The notes under the pieces were generated by a model. That model saw only the letters and a list, made by a program, of their open reading frames with translations. It ran no database searches and was not told where the DNA came from. From contig JAPLCQ010000130.1 in assembly GCA_026392115.1 (NCBI GenBank), positions 1 to 51,859 of the forward strand: a DNA stretch of 51,859 nt, given 5' to 3'. Below are positions 17,109 to 26,207 of the stretch, piece by piece. The position numbers were made by a program, and so were the translations under genes. This stretch comes from Armatimonadota bacterium (lineage in GTDB: Bacteria > Armatimonadota > Chthonomonadetes > Chthonomonadales > CAJBBX01). The stretch's first letter is position 1, and each line of letters starts with the position of its first letter.

Positions 17109-19724
17109 ATGGTTACGCTGCACACTCCGACGGTCATGGTAGTCGGCCTGATGCTGACCGCGCTCTGCTGCGCGGTCACCGTCCTGCTGTGGCGCCGGAG
17201 CGCGGGCAGGCTGCGCGGCATCGGTCGCTGCGCCGCGGCCATGGCCGTCATGATGGTCGGCCAGGCGCTGCTGATGCTGACCGGCGCCGCGCCCGATTGG
17301 CTGTGCGTGCTGGTGGCCACCATGCTGCTGCTCTACGCCACGTGGCTGAGCTACCGGGGCGTCCAGCGCCTGGCCGGCGTCGATTGGCCGCAGTGGCCCA
17401 ACTACACGGCCATGGCCGTTGTCGCGGCGGGCATCGCCTATCACCTGTACGTGAGTCCGAGCGTGGTGGGCCGGTTCGCGGCGTTCTCCGCCGGGGTCCT
17501 CGTCATTGCGGCCCAGGGCGCCTACGTCGGGCTGCGCGGCGCCGATCCCCGCGTTCGGCGGTTCACCCGGCCGCTGGGCTGGGCGTACGCCGGCTACGGC
17601 GCCGTGGCGCTGGTCCGGATCGCCGACGGAGTGGTCTCCCACATCTCCGGCCAAGACCTGTACAGCGCCGGCCCGGCATTGGCTGTGAGCATCCTGGCCT
17701 ACCTGATCATGTTCGTGGCGCTGACGCTCTTCCTGCAGCTGACCGTGAACGCGGGCCTCATGGACCAGGCCACCTCCAGCGAAGTCCTGTTCCGGAAGGC
17801 CTTCCTGGCGGCTCCCTACGGCATCGGGCTCGTGCGGCGCGCCGACGGCGTCTTGCTCGACCTGAACGAGAGTGCGGCGAGGCTCGCGGGGGCCGACCGG
17901 GACCAGGTCGTCGGCGCGCCCATCGGCGACCTCAACTGGGTCGTCGACCCGTCCCACAGCGCCGACGCATTGGCCTCCTTCATCGCCCGCGAGCGTGTGG
18001 AGCCCTTCGAGACGCGGCTGCGCCGAGACGACGGAACCGCCGTGGACATCCTGGCGTCGGCCGAACCCGTCGATCTGGCCGATGGACCGCATGTCATGTT
18101 CTGCCTCGTCGATGTGACGGACCTGAAGCGATCCGAGGATGCGCTGCGCGTCTCCGAGGAGAGCTACCGCCTGCTCGCCGAGATGACCCGCGACGCCATC
18201 CTGCTGCACGACCTGGACGCGGTCATCCGCTATGCCAACCCGGCGGGATTGGCGCTCATGGGCGCCACGGCCGCCGACCTGGGCACTTTGAAGCTGGACC
18301 TCCTCCTCTCGCCTGAGCGCACGTCCGACATGGCCCGCAGACGCGAGCGAAGGCTGGCCGGCGATCTGAGCGCCATGCGCTATGAGATGGAGATCATCGG
18401 AGCCGAGGGACGGCGCATCCCGCTGAACGTGAGTTCGACGCTGGTGATGCGCGACGGCCGACTTGAGGGCATCCTCCTCGTGGCGCGCGATGTAACAGAG
18501 ACGAAGCAGGCCGAGGCGCAGCACCAGGAGATCCAGGCCAGGCTGGCCCACACCGAGAAGATGGAGACCGTTGGGCTCTTGGCCGGCGGCGTGGCCCACG
18601 ACCTCAACAACCTGCTGGGGGGCATCCTCGGCTTTGTCGAGGCGGCCCGATCAAGCCTGGAGCCGAGCCACCCCGCGCTGGCCCACCTCGACGCGATCAC
18701 CCACGCGGCCGATGGCTCCGTGGAGATCGCCAGCAACCTGCTCGCCTTCGCACGAAAGCACCCCGTCCGCCCGGAGGTCTTCGACCTCAACGACCGGATC
18801 GCCGGGCTGATGCCGATGCTCAGCCGCATCGTGGGCGACGACGTGCGGACCGTCTGGTCGCTTACGGCGCGAAACACCCCGGTCCGCATGGACCCACCGC
18901 AACTGGACCAGTTGCTTCTGAATCTGGTGGTCAATGCCCGCGACGCAATGCCGAACGGCGGCGTCCTGACCATCGAGACCACCATCACCGGCAACCCCGA
19001 CGCCCACTGCCTCTGGGGAGAGGAGCCGATGATCGGAGGCTATTCCGTCCTGATGGTCTCGGACACGGGCGCCGGCATGACCAGGGAGGTCCAGGCCCGC
19101 CTGTTCGAGCCGTTCTTCACCACGAAGGCCGCCGGCGAAGGCGTGGGCCTGGGCCTCGCCAGCGTCTACGGCATCGTGAAGCAGGTTGGCGGCGCCGTAT
19201 CCGTGGAGAGCGCGCCGGGCCGGGGCGCCGCATTCCGCATCTTCCTGCCGCGCTCCACGGAGGCCCCGCGGCCCAAGCCCGCCGCGGCGGCGCCGACGAC
19301 ACCGGTCGGCGCGGCCACCGTGAAGGTCGCGCGGCCGCCGGGCGCCATCGGCGTCCTGGTGGTCGACGATGACCGGGTCATTCGCAGGTCGGTGTCGCTC
19401 TTCCTCAAGGCCGCGGGCTACTCGGTCCAGGAGATGGAGCGGCCGGAGGCGGCCCTGGCCCTCGCCGACGAGCGGCCGGACAGCATCGACCTGCTGATCA
19501 GCGACATCAACATGCCGACGATGACGGGCCCCGAACTGGCGCGCAAGATGCTGCGAAGGAAGCCCGAAATGCGTTGCATCCTCATTTCCGGGTACGGTTC
19601 CGACGCTGTTGCCGGCGATCCCGACGCCGCGGGCATGGGCTTCCTGATGAAGCCGTTCACCAAGGGCCAACTCCTCGCCGCGGTGCAGGTACAGTTTGAT
19701 GGGCCGCCGCCGTCGACCATGTGA
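17109..19724 (+). CDS. Hybrid sensor histidine kinase (7TM-PAS-PAS-HisKA-HATPase-REC)
   Basis: 871 residues. The N-terminal 215 residues contain about seven transmembrane helices, so the sensing part lies in the membrane. Two PAS domains follow (about 225-345, starting EVLFRKAFLAAPYGIGL; and 350-470, starting EESYRLLAEMTRDAILL). The HisKA motif GGVAHDLNNLLGG has His497. The HATPase has NLVVNARDAMPNGG, DTGAGM and GVGLGLASVYGIV. A C-terminal receiver has acidic DDD near residue 756 and phospho-acceptor Asp799 in LLISDINMP. Phosphate probably passes to another response regulator or the receiver gates kinase activity. No cognate partner is adjacent. The gene is divergent from the sulfatase (207-base gap), which makes the sulfatase-fucosidase pair a possible regulatory target. 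GAGG precedes the ATG. Confidence 0.93.
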   Translation: MVTLHTPTVMVVGLMLTALCCAVTVLLWRRSAGRLRGIGRCAAAMAVMMVGQALLMLTGAAPDWLCVLVATMLLLYATWLSYRGVQRLAGVDWPQWPNYTAMAVVAAGIAYHLYVSPSVVGRFAAFSAGVLVIAAQGAYVGLRGADPRVRRFTRPLGWAYAGYGAVALVRIADGVVSHISGQDLYSAGPALAVSILAYLIMFVALTLFLQLTVNAGLMDQATSSEVLFRKAFLAAPYGIGLVRRADGVLLDLNESAARLAGADRDQVVGAPIGDLNWVVDPSHSADALASFIARERVEPFETRLRRDDGTAVDILASAEPVDLADGPHVMFCLVDVTDLKRSEDALRVSEESYRLLAEMTRDAILLHDLDAVIRYANPAGLALMGATAADLGTLKLDLLLSPERTSDMARRRERRLAGDLSAMRYEMEIIGAEGRRIPLNVSSTLVMRDGRLEGILLVARDVTETKQAEAQHQEIQARLAHTEKMETVGLLAGGVAHDLNNLLGGILGFVEAARSSLEPSHPALAHLDAITHAADGSVEIASNLLAFARKHPVRPEVFDLNDRIAGLMPMLSRIVGDDVRTVWSLTARNTPVRMDPPQLDQLLLNLVVNARDAMPNGGVLTIETTITGNPDAHCLWGEEPMIGGYSVLMVSDTGAGMTREVQARLFEPFFTTKAAGEGVGLGLASVYGIVKQVGGAVSVESAPGRGAAFRIFLPRSTEAPRPKPAAAAPTTPVGAATVKVARPPGAIGVLVVDDDRVIRRSVSLFLKAAGYSVQEMERPEAALALADERPDSIDLLISDINMPTMTGPELARKMLRRKPEMRCILISGYGSDAVAGDPDAAGMGFLMKPFTKGQLLAAVQVQFDGPPPSTM

Positions 19725-19763
19725 CGGGGCCGGCCGCCACATCCGAGTCCTGGAGGACCCCGC

Positions 19764-20837
19764 GTGCTGATCGCTTTGTGTTTGGCCGCTTGCGCCGTGG
19801 CCGGCGCACCGGCGCCGCTGGTCGGCGCCCGCAAACCCAATGGGCGCTGGACCCCCGAGCAGGCCCGTCGCTGGCAAGCCCGGGTCGGACGGACCGTGGG
19901 CTGCAACTACGTGACGTCGACCGCCGTGAACGATATCGAGATGTGGCGGAAGGCCACATTCGACCCCGCCACCATCGATCGGGAACTGGCCTGGGCGCGC
20001 GATCTCGGCCTCAACTCGGTCCGTGTCTTCCTCAACTTCGTTGTATGGCGCGAAGACGCCGCGGGCCTCAAGGCCCGGTTCCGGCAGTTCCTGGACCTGG
20101 CCGCGCGCCATGGCGTCTCCGTCATGCCGATCCTCTTCGATGACTGCAACTTCGCCGGACGCGTCGCCGCCGCGGGTCCGCAACCGGGCCCCGTCCCCGG
20201 CGTACACAACAGCCAGTGGGTCTCCAGCCCGCCGCTCACGATGGTGACCGACCCGTCGGCCTGGCCCGACCTGCGGCGCTACGTCGCCGATATGGTGGGT
20301 GCCTTCGCCAGAGACGGCCGTATCGTGGTCTGGGATCTCTACAACGAGCCGGGAAACTCCGGCATGGGCGAGCGGAGCCTGCCGCTGGCCGAGGCCGTCT
20401 TCGGTTGGGCTCGGCAGGCCCGGCCAACGCAGCCCCTCACCATGGGCCTCTGGGCGGATTTCAACGACCCGATGTCGCGCCGCCTCATGGAGCTGTCCGA
20501 CGTGGTCTCATTCCACGGCTACGACGGGCCGGATGGGATCGAGGCGAAGATCGACCTCTGCGAAGGAGCGGGCCGCCCCGTGCTCTGCACCGAGTGGCTG
20601 CACCGGCAGGGCGGCAACAGCTTCCGGTCCCTGCTGCCGATCCTCCTGCGCCGGAATGTGGCTTGCTGGCACTGGGGCCTGGTGGCGGGGAGGACGCAGA
20701 CCTATTGCCACTGGGGCTCCACGCCGGGGTCGCCGATGCCCGCACAGTGGCAGCACGACGTGCTGCACGCCGACGGCAAGCCCTACGACGCCGAGGAAGC
20801 CGAGTTCATCCGCCGAACGCTGGCGTCACCTAAGTAG
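19764..20837 (+). CDS. Secreted clan-A glycoside hydrolase (GH5-like endoglycanase)
   Basis: 357 residues from a GTG at 19764 with GGAGG seven bases upstream. A short signal peptide (LIALCLAACAVAGAPAP) is followed by a TIM barrel. The acid/base is Glu195 in VVWDLYNEPGNS and the nucleophile is Glu277 in VLCTEWLHR, spaced as in clan GH-A. Other barrel motifs are GLNSVRVFLNFVVW and VVSFHGYDGP. Such proteins cleave beta-glucan, mannan or related chains; exact activity cannot be assigned. It follows the hybrid kinase by 39 bases on the same strand and may be co-transcribed. Confidence 0.85.
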   Translation: MLIALCLAACAVAGAPAPLVGARKPNGRWTPEQARRWQARVGRTVGCNYVTSTAVNDIEMWRKATFDPATIDRELAWARDLGLNSVRVFLNFVVWREDAAGLKARFRQFLDLAARHGVSVMPILFDDCNFAGRVAAAGPQPGPVPGVHNSQWVSSPPLTMVTDPSAWPDLRRYVADMVGAFARDGRIVVWDLYNEPGNSGMGERSLPLAEAVFGWARQARPTQPLTMGLWADFNDPMSRRLMELSDVVSFHGYDGPDGIEAKIDLCEGAGRPVLCTEWLHRQGGNSFRSLLPILLRRNVACWHWGLVAGRTQTYCHWGSTPGSPMPAQWQHDVLHADGKPYDAEEAEFIRRTLASPK

Positions 20838-20952
20838 AGGAATCCGGGCCGGCAAGCGCGCCGGCGGGTCCCGATCGCCGCCGCGCAACGGGCTGCATCC
20901 GGCCGGCCCGAATGCATCCAGAATACACCGGCCACGTGAACGATTCATGAAG

Positions 20953-20979
20953 GAGCGCGAATGCAACCGATTCGCGCTC
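20953..20979. terminator. Terminator-like perfect hairpin between convergent transcripts
   Basis: GAGCGCGAAT (20953-20962) pairs perfectly with ATTCGCGCTC (20970-20979) around a 7-base loop. It sits in the 151-base gap between the GH5-like gene and the ABC ATPase gene, which point at each other. A second smaller inverted repeat (GCCGGC/GCCGGC) occurs near 20850. No long T-run follows. Confidence 0.45.
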
Positions 20980-20988
20980 GAATCTCAT

Positions 20989-21699
20989 TCACTCCTCGGC
21001 GCCGGAGTGCTCGTGGGCGCGGCCCAGCTCCACGTGGATCACGCGGTCAGCCGCCTGCGCCAGCCGGTCGTCGTGGGTGACCATGACGAAGGCGACGCCC
21101 GTCTCGCGGGTCATCTCGCGCATGAGATCGAAGACTTCCCGGCCCGACCGGGCGTCCAGGTTCCCCGTGGGCTCGTCGGCAAGCACCAGGCGCGGGCTGT
21201 TGGCCAGTGCGCGAATGAGGGCCGCGCGCTGCTGCTGGCCGCCTGACATCTGGCCCGGGCGCTTGTGCATCTGGTCCGCCAGGCCCACCCGGTTGAGCAG
21301 GCCGCGGACGCGCTCGGCGTCGGCCCGGCCGGCGCTGCCGTGGCGGATCGCCAGGGGCATCAGCGCGTTCTCCAGGCAGGTGAACTCGGGCAACAGGTAG
21401 TGAAACTGGAAGACAAAGCCCACGACGCGGTTCCGCAGGTCGGCCAGTCCGTTGTCGTCCAGGTCCGCGGTATCGGCGCCGGAGAGGACGATGCGCCCCT
21501 CGGTAGGCCGGTCGAGCGCTCCGAGCAGGTTCAGGAGCGTCGTCTTGCCCGAGCCGCTCTGGCCGATGATGGCCACGAACTCGCCCTGGCGGATGCGGAC
21601 ATCGACGCCCTGCAGCACCTCCACCGGGTGCGGCGTGTCCAGACCATAGACCTTGCGCAGGCCGCACCCCTCGACGGCCACCACCGCATCAGTTGCCAT
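20989..21699 (-). CDS. ABC transporter ATP-binding protein (LolD/MacB-type)
   Basis: 236 residues, cytoplasmic ATPase. Walker A is GQSGSGKTT at about residues 47-55, the Q-loop region is VVGFVFQFHYLLPEF, the signature is MSGGQQQRAALIRAL, Walker B is RLVLADEPTGNLD, and the switch His is in VMVTHDD. The FQFHYLLPEFT stretch is characteristic of the LolD/MacB/FtsE group, which powers lipoprotein release or efflux rather than import. Its start overlaps the permease stop by 11 bases, and GGAG lies seven bases before the ATG. It is the last gene of an adaptor-permease-ATPase operon. Confidence 0.93.
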   Translation of the reverse strand: MATDAVVAVEGCGLRKVYGLDTPHPVEVLQGVDVRIRQGEFVAIIGQSGSGKTTLLNLLGALDRPTEGRIVLSGADTADLDDNGLADLRNRVVGFVFQFHYLLPEFTCLENALMPLAIRHGSAGRADAERVRGLLNRVGLADQMHKRPGQMSGGQQQRAALIRALANSPRLVLADEPTGNLDARSGREVFDLMREMTRETGVAFVMVTHDDRLAQAADRVIHVELGRAHEHSGAEE

Positions 21700-22927
21700 G
21701 GATGATCTCCACCGGGTCCATCCGCGCGGCCCTTCTGGCGGGGAGCACGGCCGCGACCATGGTCGCCGCCACTGCCGCGGCCGCGGCGCCCAGGAAGATG
21801 GTCGGGTCGAACGAGATCGGGAAGAGCTGGTCCGTCCTGCCGAAGCGCGCCACCTGCCGGACGCCCGCCAGCATGCGGAGGAAGAGATAGCCCGCGCCGC
21901 ATCCGGCCGCCGCGCCCACCAGCGCGATGCCCAGTCCCTCCATGCCGAAGATCAGCAGGATTTGCCTGTCGCGGGCGCCCATGCTCTTCAGGATGCCGAT
22001 CTCCTTGCTCTTCTGGATCACGGAGACGATGAGCACCGCCGCGATGCTGAACGCCGAGGCGAGCAGCGCGAAGACCGAGATCATGGCGCTCGAGGAGCTC
22101 TGCGCCCGAAGTCCGTTGACGAACTGCGCCTGCTCGCGCATCCAGCTCTCGGTCTTGTGGTGCAGCGAACCGGTAACGGCGTCGGCCACCTCGTTGGCGG
22201 TAAAGGGATCGTCCAGCTTCAGCAGCACCGACGAGACCGAGCCCTGGAGGCGGAACAGGCGCTGGGCCGACCGGAGCGTGGCGAAGACGGAGCCGAGGTC
22301 CGCGGCATTCTGGCCCGTGTCGAAGATGCCCGCCACGGTGAAGACGCCGTCGACACCCTCCGACGAGATCAGCCGCACGCGGTCGCCCAGCCGCACGCCC
22401 GCCTCATCGGCCAGCCTGAAGCCGACCACGATTTCGTCGGATCCGAGGCTGAGCCACCGGCCGGCGATCATGTCGTCCTGCAGCGCGTTGATGCGCTCCT
22501 GCTTGGCCGGATCGGCGCCGGAGACCGACACTCCCAGCCGCTTGGCCCCGTGCACCAGGAAGGCCTGCCCCCGGATCGCGGGGACGACGGCCGTCACACC
22601 GGCGAACTGGGCCAGCTGCCGCGTGAGCTTCTCCACGTCGTCGAACGACTCGCGACGCTGCACGGTCTCCTGCACGGTCGTGCCCGCCATGCCCGCCACC
22701 CGGGCTCCCGTGGCGGCGAGAGACCGCGGCTGGCGCTCCGCGGGCTTCACCGTGACGTGGGGCAGCGAGCCGATGAAGTCGTCCACCAGCCGCTTCTGCA
22801 GGCCCTGGATGAGGCTGGTGATGAAGATGATGACGGTCACTGCCACGGCCACCGCAGCCACGGTCAGCACGGTCTGGCCCTTGCCCGCCACCAGGTGACG
22901 GGTGGCGACGGCGTACTCGAACCTCAT
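21689..22927 (-). CDS. ABC transporter permease (FtsX/LolE/MacB-type)
   Basis: 412 residues from the ATG at 22927. The upstream part of the open frame is antisense-like, and the ATG overlaps the adaptor stop by four bases. TM1 is near residues 20-42 (VLTVAAVAVAVTVIIFITSL), followed by a large periplasmic domain of about 230 residues. Three C-terminal helices include the FtsX-type stretch VIQKSKEIGILKSMGA, and the protein ends ARRAARMDPVEIIHGN, typical of this permease family. It should couple the cytoplasmic ATPase to the periplasmic adaptor in a tripartite exporter. Substrate is unknown; lipoprotein, peptide or antibiotic are all possible. Confidence 0.92.
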   Translation of the reverse strand: MRFEYAVATRHLVAGKGQTVLTVAAVAVAVTVIIFITSLIQGLQKRLVDDFIGSLPHVTVKPAERQPRSLAATGARVAGMAGTTVQETVQRRESFDDVEKLTRQLAQFAGVTAVVPAIRGQAFLVHGAKRLGVSVSGADPAKQERINALQDDMIAGRWLSLGSDEIVVGFRLADEAGVRLGDRVRLISSEGVDGVFTVAGIFDTGQNAADLGSVFATLRSAQRLFRLQGSVSSVLLKLDDPFTANEVADAVTGSLHHKTESWMREQAQFVNGLRAQSSSSAMISVFALLASAFSIAAVLIVSVIQKSKEIGILKSMGARDRQILLIFGMEGLGIALVGAAAGCGAGYLFLRMLAGVRQVARFGRTDQLFPISFDPTIFLGAAAAAVAATMVAAVLPARRAARMDPVEIIHGN

Positions 22928-24507
22928 GGGGCCGGCGCGGCCACGGCCCGGACGCCGGGCTTGGCCGAGGCCGCATCGGCCAGCACCCGCGAGGCTCGCG
23001 TCAGGCCCAGCACCACCGGGATGCGGCGGACGCCGGGAGCGCCGGTCCGAACGTCGGCCGCGCGCACGACGCCGTTGTCCAGGAGCATGACCTGCGACCG
23101 GTCGCCCGCGGAGACCACGGCGGCCAGCGGCACGGTGAGCATGGGTCTGGCCTGGGCCACGATGAGGTTCACGGAGACGGTCTGGCCGGGCATGAGCCAC
23201 GGAACACGGGCGTCGGGGTAGACGCGCACGTCGATCGAACCCCTGTCGGCATCGACCTGTGCGCCCAGTCTGCCCACATGGGCGTGCGCCGTGCGGCCCG
23301 GGTAGGCGTCGCTGGTGATCAGGGCATCCAGACCGGGGCGGAGCTTGCCGAGATAGTTCTCATCCACCTGCACCAGCACCTCCAGCGGATGGGCCGGCAC
23401 GATACGCACGAGCGGCGCCAAACCGGAGACCGAAGCGCCGGGGTAGGCCAGCACGCGCGAGACGAGGCCGCCGACCGGAGCCCGGACGACCAGCTGCGCC
23501 AGCCGCGAACGGGCGGCGTCCAACGAGCGCTCCGCTTCGGCCCCGGTGGCGCGGGCCACTTCGATCTCCTCGCGCCGGGAGGCTTCGGCCACCGTGCGCA
23601 CCTGGGCGTCGCCGCTCCGCACGGAGCCCTGCAGCGTGGCCCGTGCGGCGGACACGTCGGCGCGAGCCTGCGCCAGCGCTTCGGGCCGCGTCCCGGCACG
23701 CAGGTCGCGCAGACGGGCGTCGGCTTCGCGCTGGGCCTGGTCCGCGGCGCGCACGCTCTCGTTGGCGGCCTCCAGCGCGGCGACGGCCTCGTCGCGGGCG
23801 CTTTCGGCGCGGTCGGCATCGGCTTGCGAGACGGCGCCGTCGGCGGCGAGCCCAGCCTGGCGTTTCAGGTCGCGCTCGGCCTGCTGCAACCGCGCGCGGG
23901 CCTGCCGAACGGCGGCCGAGGCGGCGGCGGAGCGGAAGCCCGCGCCCTGGGCCGCGGCCTCCAGCGCCTGAAGCTGCTCGCCCGTGGCTCCGCGCTCCAG
24001 CTCGGCCAGCCGCTGTTCGGCGCCGCGCAGCCGCTGGCGGGCGACGTCGGCGGCCTGCGAGGCGTCGGCCTTCACCCGGGCCATGGCCCACGTCCGCGCC
24101 GGAGCCGCCACCAGGGCCAGTCGGGCGCGCGCGGTGCGCAACGCCGCTTCGGCCAGCCGCACGTCGGCGGCGGGGAGCGCGTCATCCAATCGGGCCAGCG
24201 GCTGCCCGGCTGTCACGCGGTCGCCCTCACGCACCAGGAGCCGGGCCACGCGGCCGGCGGCGGTGGCGGTGACGTCGGTCTCCTCGGCGCCCTGGACCCG
24301 TCCCGAGACGGCCACGCTCTCCGTGACCAGTTCCTCGGTCGGCCGAACCACGACCACCGACGCGGGCTTCGATCGGAACCAGGCGCCGCCGACCAGCGCC
24401 GCGGCAAGCGCGATGAGCCAGACGGCGCTTCGCGCCGCGCCCATCCGGCGGCGCGTCCTGCGGGCGTCCGACTCGCGTCGCGGTGGCTCTGGTGTCGTCT
24501 GGCTCAT
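22924..24507 (-). CDS. HlyD/MacA-type periplasmic adaptor of the ABC exporter
   Basis: 527 residues. A short basic cytoplasmic N-terminus (RRTRRRMGAAR) and one transmembrane anchor (AVWLIALAAALVGGAWF) lead to a lipoyl half-motif (GRVARLLVREGDRVTAGQPL). A very Ala/Arg-rich alpha-helical hairpin of about 240 residues follows, then the second lipoyl half (VRAPVGGLVSRVLAYPGASV) and a beta-barrel/MP domain. The coiled-coil hairpin is longer than in standard MacA, suggesting a long periplasmic reach or an unusual outer-membrane partner. No outer-membrane channel gene is adjacent. A GGAG lies 11 bases upstream of the ATG. The 115-base gap upstream contains TTGCCT and GATAAC-like boxes that could be its promoter, weakly supported. 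Confidence 0.9.
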   Translation of the reverse strand: MSQTTPEPPRRESDARRTRRRMGAARSAVWLIALAAALVGGAWFRSKPASVVVVRPTEELVTESVAVSGRVQGAEETDVTATAAGRVARLLVREGDRVTAGQPLARLDDALPAADVRLAEAALRTARARLALVAAPARTWAMARVKADASQAADVARQRLRGAEQRLAELERGATGEQLQALEAAAQGAGFRSAAASAAVRQARARLQQAERDLKRQAGLAADGAVSQADADRAESARDEAVAALEAANESVRAADQAQREADARLRDLRAGTRPEALAQARADVSAARATLQGSVRSGDAQVRTVAEASRREEIEVARATGAEAERSLDAARSRLAQLVVRAPVGGLVSRVLAYPGASVSGLAPLVRIVPAHPLEVLVQVDENYLGKLRPGLDALITSDAYPGRTAHAHVGRLGAQVDADRGSIDVRVYPDARVPWLMPGQTVSVNLIVAQARPMLTVPLAAVVSAGDRSQVMLLDNGVVRAADVRTGAPGVRRIPVVLGLTRASRVLADAASAKPGVRAVAAPAP

Positions 24508-24622
24508 GCTGGTGTCGGCTCCTTCCGGCCGGCGGCGAGGCCCTGCCGGTGTTATCTACGCATATCGCAGCCAGGCAATGCCCGACGTGTCGAGCTTTTG
24601 TCGAAGTTCAAGGCTGCAGGCG

Positions 24623-26041
24623 CTAGCCCCGGAAGCGCACCACCAGCGTGCGGCCCGCGGCGGCGCGCCTCACCGTCTGGAGCCTGCCGCCGGGCCAGAG
24701 AACCTCCAGCGACACCGGGCCCACATGGTCGCCCAGGCCGAAGTGGAGCGTCAGGTCGTTCTGGTTGCCCTCGCCCGTGCCGGCCTCCACCTGCCGCGTG
24801 AAGACCCGGTCCCTGGTCCGCACGCGCACCTGGGCGCCGATGGCCGACCGGTTCACCCGCTTGCCGTCGCCCTCCAGCCGAACGCGCAGCCAGCCGCCGG
24901 CCGCGGCCTGGTTGCCGAAGAGCTTGCCGCCGCAGACCAGGTCCAGCTTGCCGTCCTGGTCGAAGTCCGCCCACGCGGCCTGGTAGGTGGGCGGCAACTG
25001 GGCCACGCCGGCCGCCGCGGTGACATCGGTGAAGGCGAAGGCGCCGCCGTTGCGGTAGAGCACCGGATAGTTCGGCACCCCGAAGGATGCCACGCCGTAG
25101 ACCGCGGTGAAGATGAGGTCCAGTCGGCCATCGTTGTCGTAGTCCCCGACCGCGGGGCTGGCGTAGGATTCCTGGTAGAAGACGCCGCAGGTCCCCTTGT
25201 CATCGAACCTGAACCCCGCGGCCGGCCCCGTGTTGCGCAGGAAGCGGCTCTTGGGCTGGTCGCCCCGGCTGTCGCGGTGCGCGAAGTTTCCGGCGAAGAG
25301 GTCCATCCAGCCGTCGTTGTCGAAATCGCCCCATGCCGCCCCGATGGAGTGCCCGCCGTCGAAGCCCTCCGACGTGGCCAGCGCATTGAGCCCCGTCGCG
25401 CGGTTGGTGAAGGAGCCGAACCCATCGCCCACCATGAGGCAGTTGGGCTGGAGCCGGTAGTTGGAGACATAGACCGCCGGCGTGCCGCACCGCATGAAGT
25501 CGCAGGCCGTGACGCCCCGCGTCCGGTAGGCGGCATCGGACCAGGTGATGGTGAAAGACTTGCCGCCGTTGTTCACGAGCACGTAGCTGGGGTACGTGAT
25601 CTGCCGGTCCCAATCCTCGAAGCCGCCCACGTAGAGGTCCACGAAGCCGTCGTTGTTCCAGTCGCCCCAGCAGGCGCCCCGGCAGTTGGTGGCCATCGGG
25701 GGCATCGCCACCTCGCGGAAGGACTTGCCGCCCTCGTTGCGGTAGAGCTTCAGCCGGCTCCAGCAGAAGAGGTCGGTCCAGCCGTCGTTGTCGAAGTCGG
25801 CCGCCACGCAGGCCCCCATATCGGCTAGCTTCTCGAAGCCCTTGCCCGCCTTGTTGCGCCAGACGGCCCCGCCGGAGACCAGGTCGGTCCAGCCGTCGTT
25901 GTCGATGTCGACGCAGCAGGCGGCATCGTTGCCGAGGGCGACGCCCAGTTCGGCGGTTCGATCCCGAAACGCCGGTGCGGCCCCGGCCGAAAGGCAGGCG
26001 ACTCCGCAGCAGACGGCCAGCAGAACGGCGAGACGCTTCAA
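24623..26041 (-). CDS. Secreted FG-GAP/VCBS repeat protein with UnbV (ASPIC) domain
   Basis: 472 residues from a TTG at 26041: GAGGAG stands just upstream and the protein then opens with the signal peptide LKRLAVLLAVCCGVACLSAG. A longer frame starts at 26077 but adds residues before the signal. At least six FG-GAP/VCBS repeats with calcium-binding DxDxDG-like loops are visible (DIDNDGWTDLVSGG, DFDNDGWTDLFCW, DWNNDGFVDLYVGG, DYDNDGRLDLIFT, DFDQDGKLDLVCGG), forming a seven-bladed propeller. A C-terminal UnbV/ASPIC domain follows (AIGAQVRVRTRDRVFTRQV, then LEVLWPGGRLQTV). These proteins are surface or secreted and their function is poorly known; adhesion or glycan binding is plausible. The downstream neighbour on this strand is the ABC exporter adaptor. 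Confidence 0.88.
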   Translation of the reverse strand: MKRLAVLLAVCCGVACLSAGAAPAFRDRTAELGVALGNDAACCVDIDNDGWTDLVSGGAVWRNKAGKGFEKLADMGACVAADFDNDGWTDLFCWSRLKLYRNEGGKSFREVAMPPMATNCRGACWGDWNNDGFVDLYVGGFEDWDRQITYPSYVLVNNGGKSFTITWSDAAYRTRGVTACDFMRCGTPAVYVSNYRLQPNCLMVGDGFGSFTNRATGLNALATSEGFDGGHSIGAAWGDFDNDGWMDLFAGNFAHRDSRGDQPKSRFLRNTGPAAGFRFDDKGTCGVFYQESYASPAVGDYDNDGRLDLIFTAVYGVASFGVPNYPVLYRNGGAFAFTDVTAAAGVAQLPPTYQAAWADFDQDGKLDLVCGGKLFGNQAAAGGWLRVRLEGDGKRVNRSAIGAQVRVRTRDRVFTRQVEAGTGEGNQNDLTLHFGLGDHVGPVSLEVLWPGGRLQTVRRAAAGRTLVVRFRG

Positions 26042-26075
26042 TGTGATCTCCTCGAACCTCGATGGTTCAGAGAGC

Positions 26076-26102
26076 ATGGGCCCGGCGGGGCGAACTTGTC
26101 AA
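26076..26102 (-). promoter_or_regulatory. Possible promoter of the FG-GAP gene
   Basis: On the minus strand a perfect TTGACA (plus-strand TGTCAA near 26097-26102) is followed 17-18 bases later by a poor -10 (CATGCT). Transcription would start about 25 bases before the TTG start codon. On the plus strand the same place carries GGTATAAC (26103-26110), which could serve the divergent hydrolase gene, but no -35 is seen. Confidence 0.3.
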
Positions 26103-26207
26103 GGTATAACCGCGATCATGGGCAACGGATCGTCCGGCGCCATACCGACCTCCGGGAGTGTCGGCATGGGTCGGCTCGCATTCAGTCGCGCCACAAGGAG
26201 TCTCGCC

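Noticed and set aside
16902..18599. Long upstream extension of the sulfatase frame
   Set aside because: It is antisense to the hybrid kinase and precedes a proper start with RBS and signal peptide at 16901.
25788..26207. Upstream extension of the GH14/GH42-like frame
   Set aside because: It overlaps the FG-GAP gene antisense; the ATG at 26208 has an RBS and a signal peptide.
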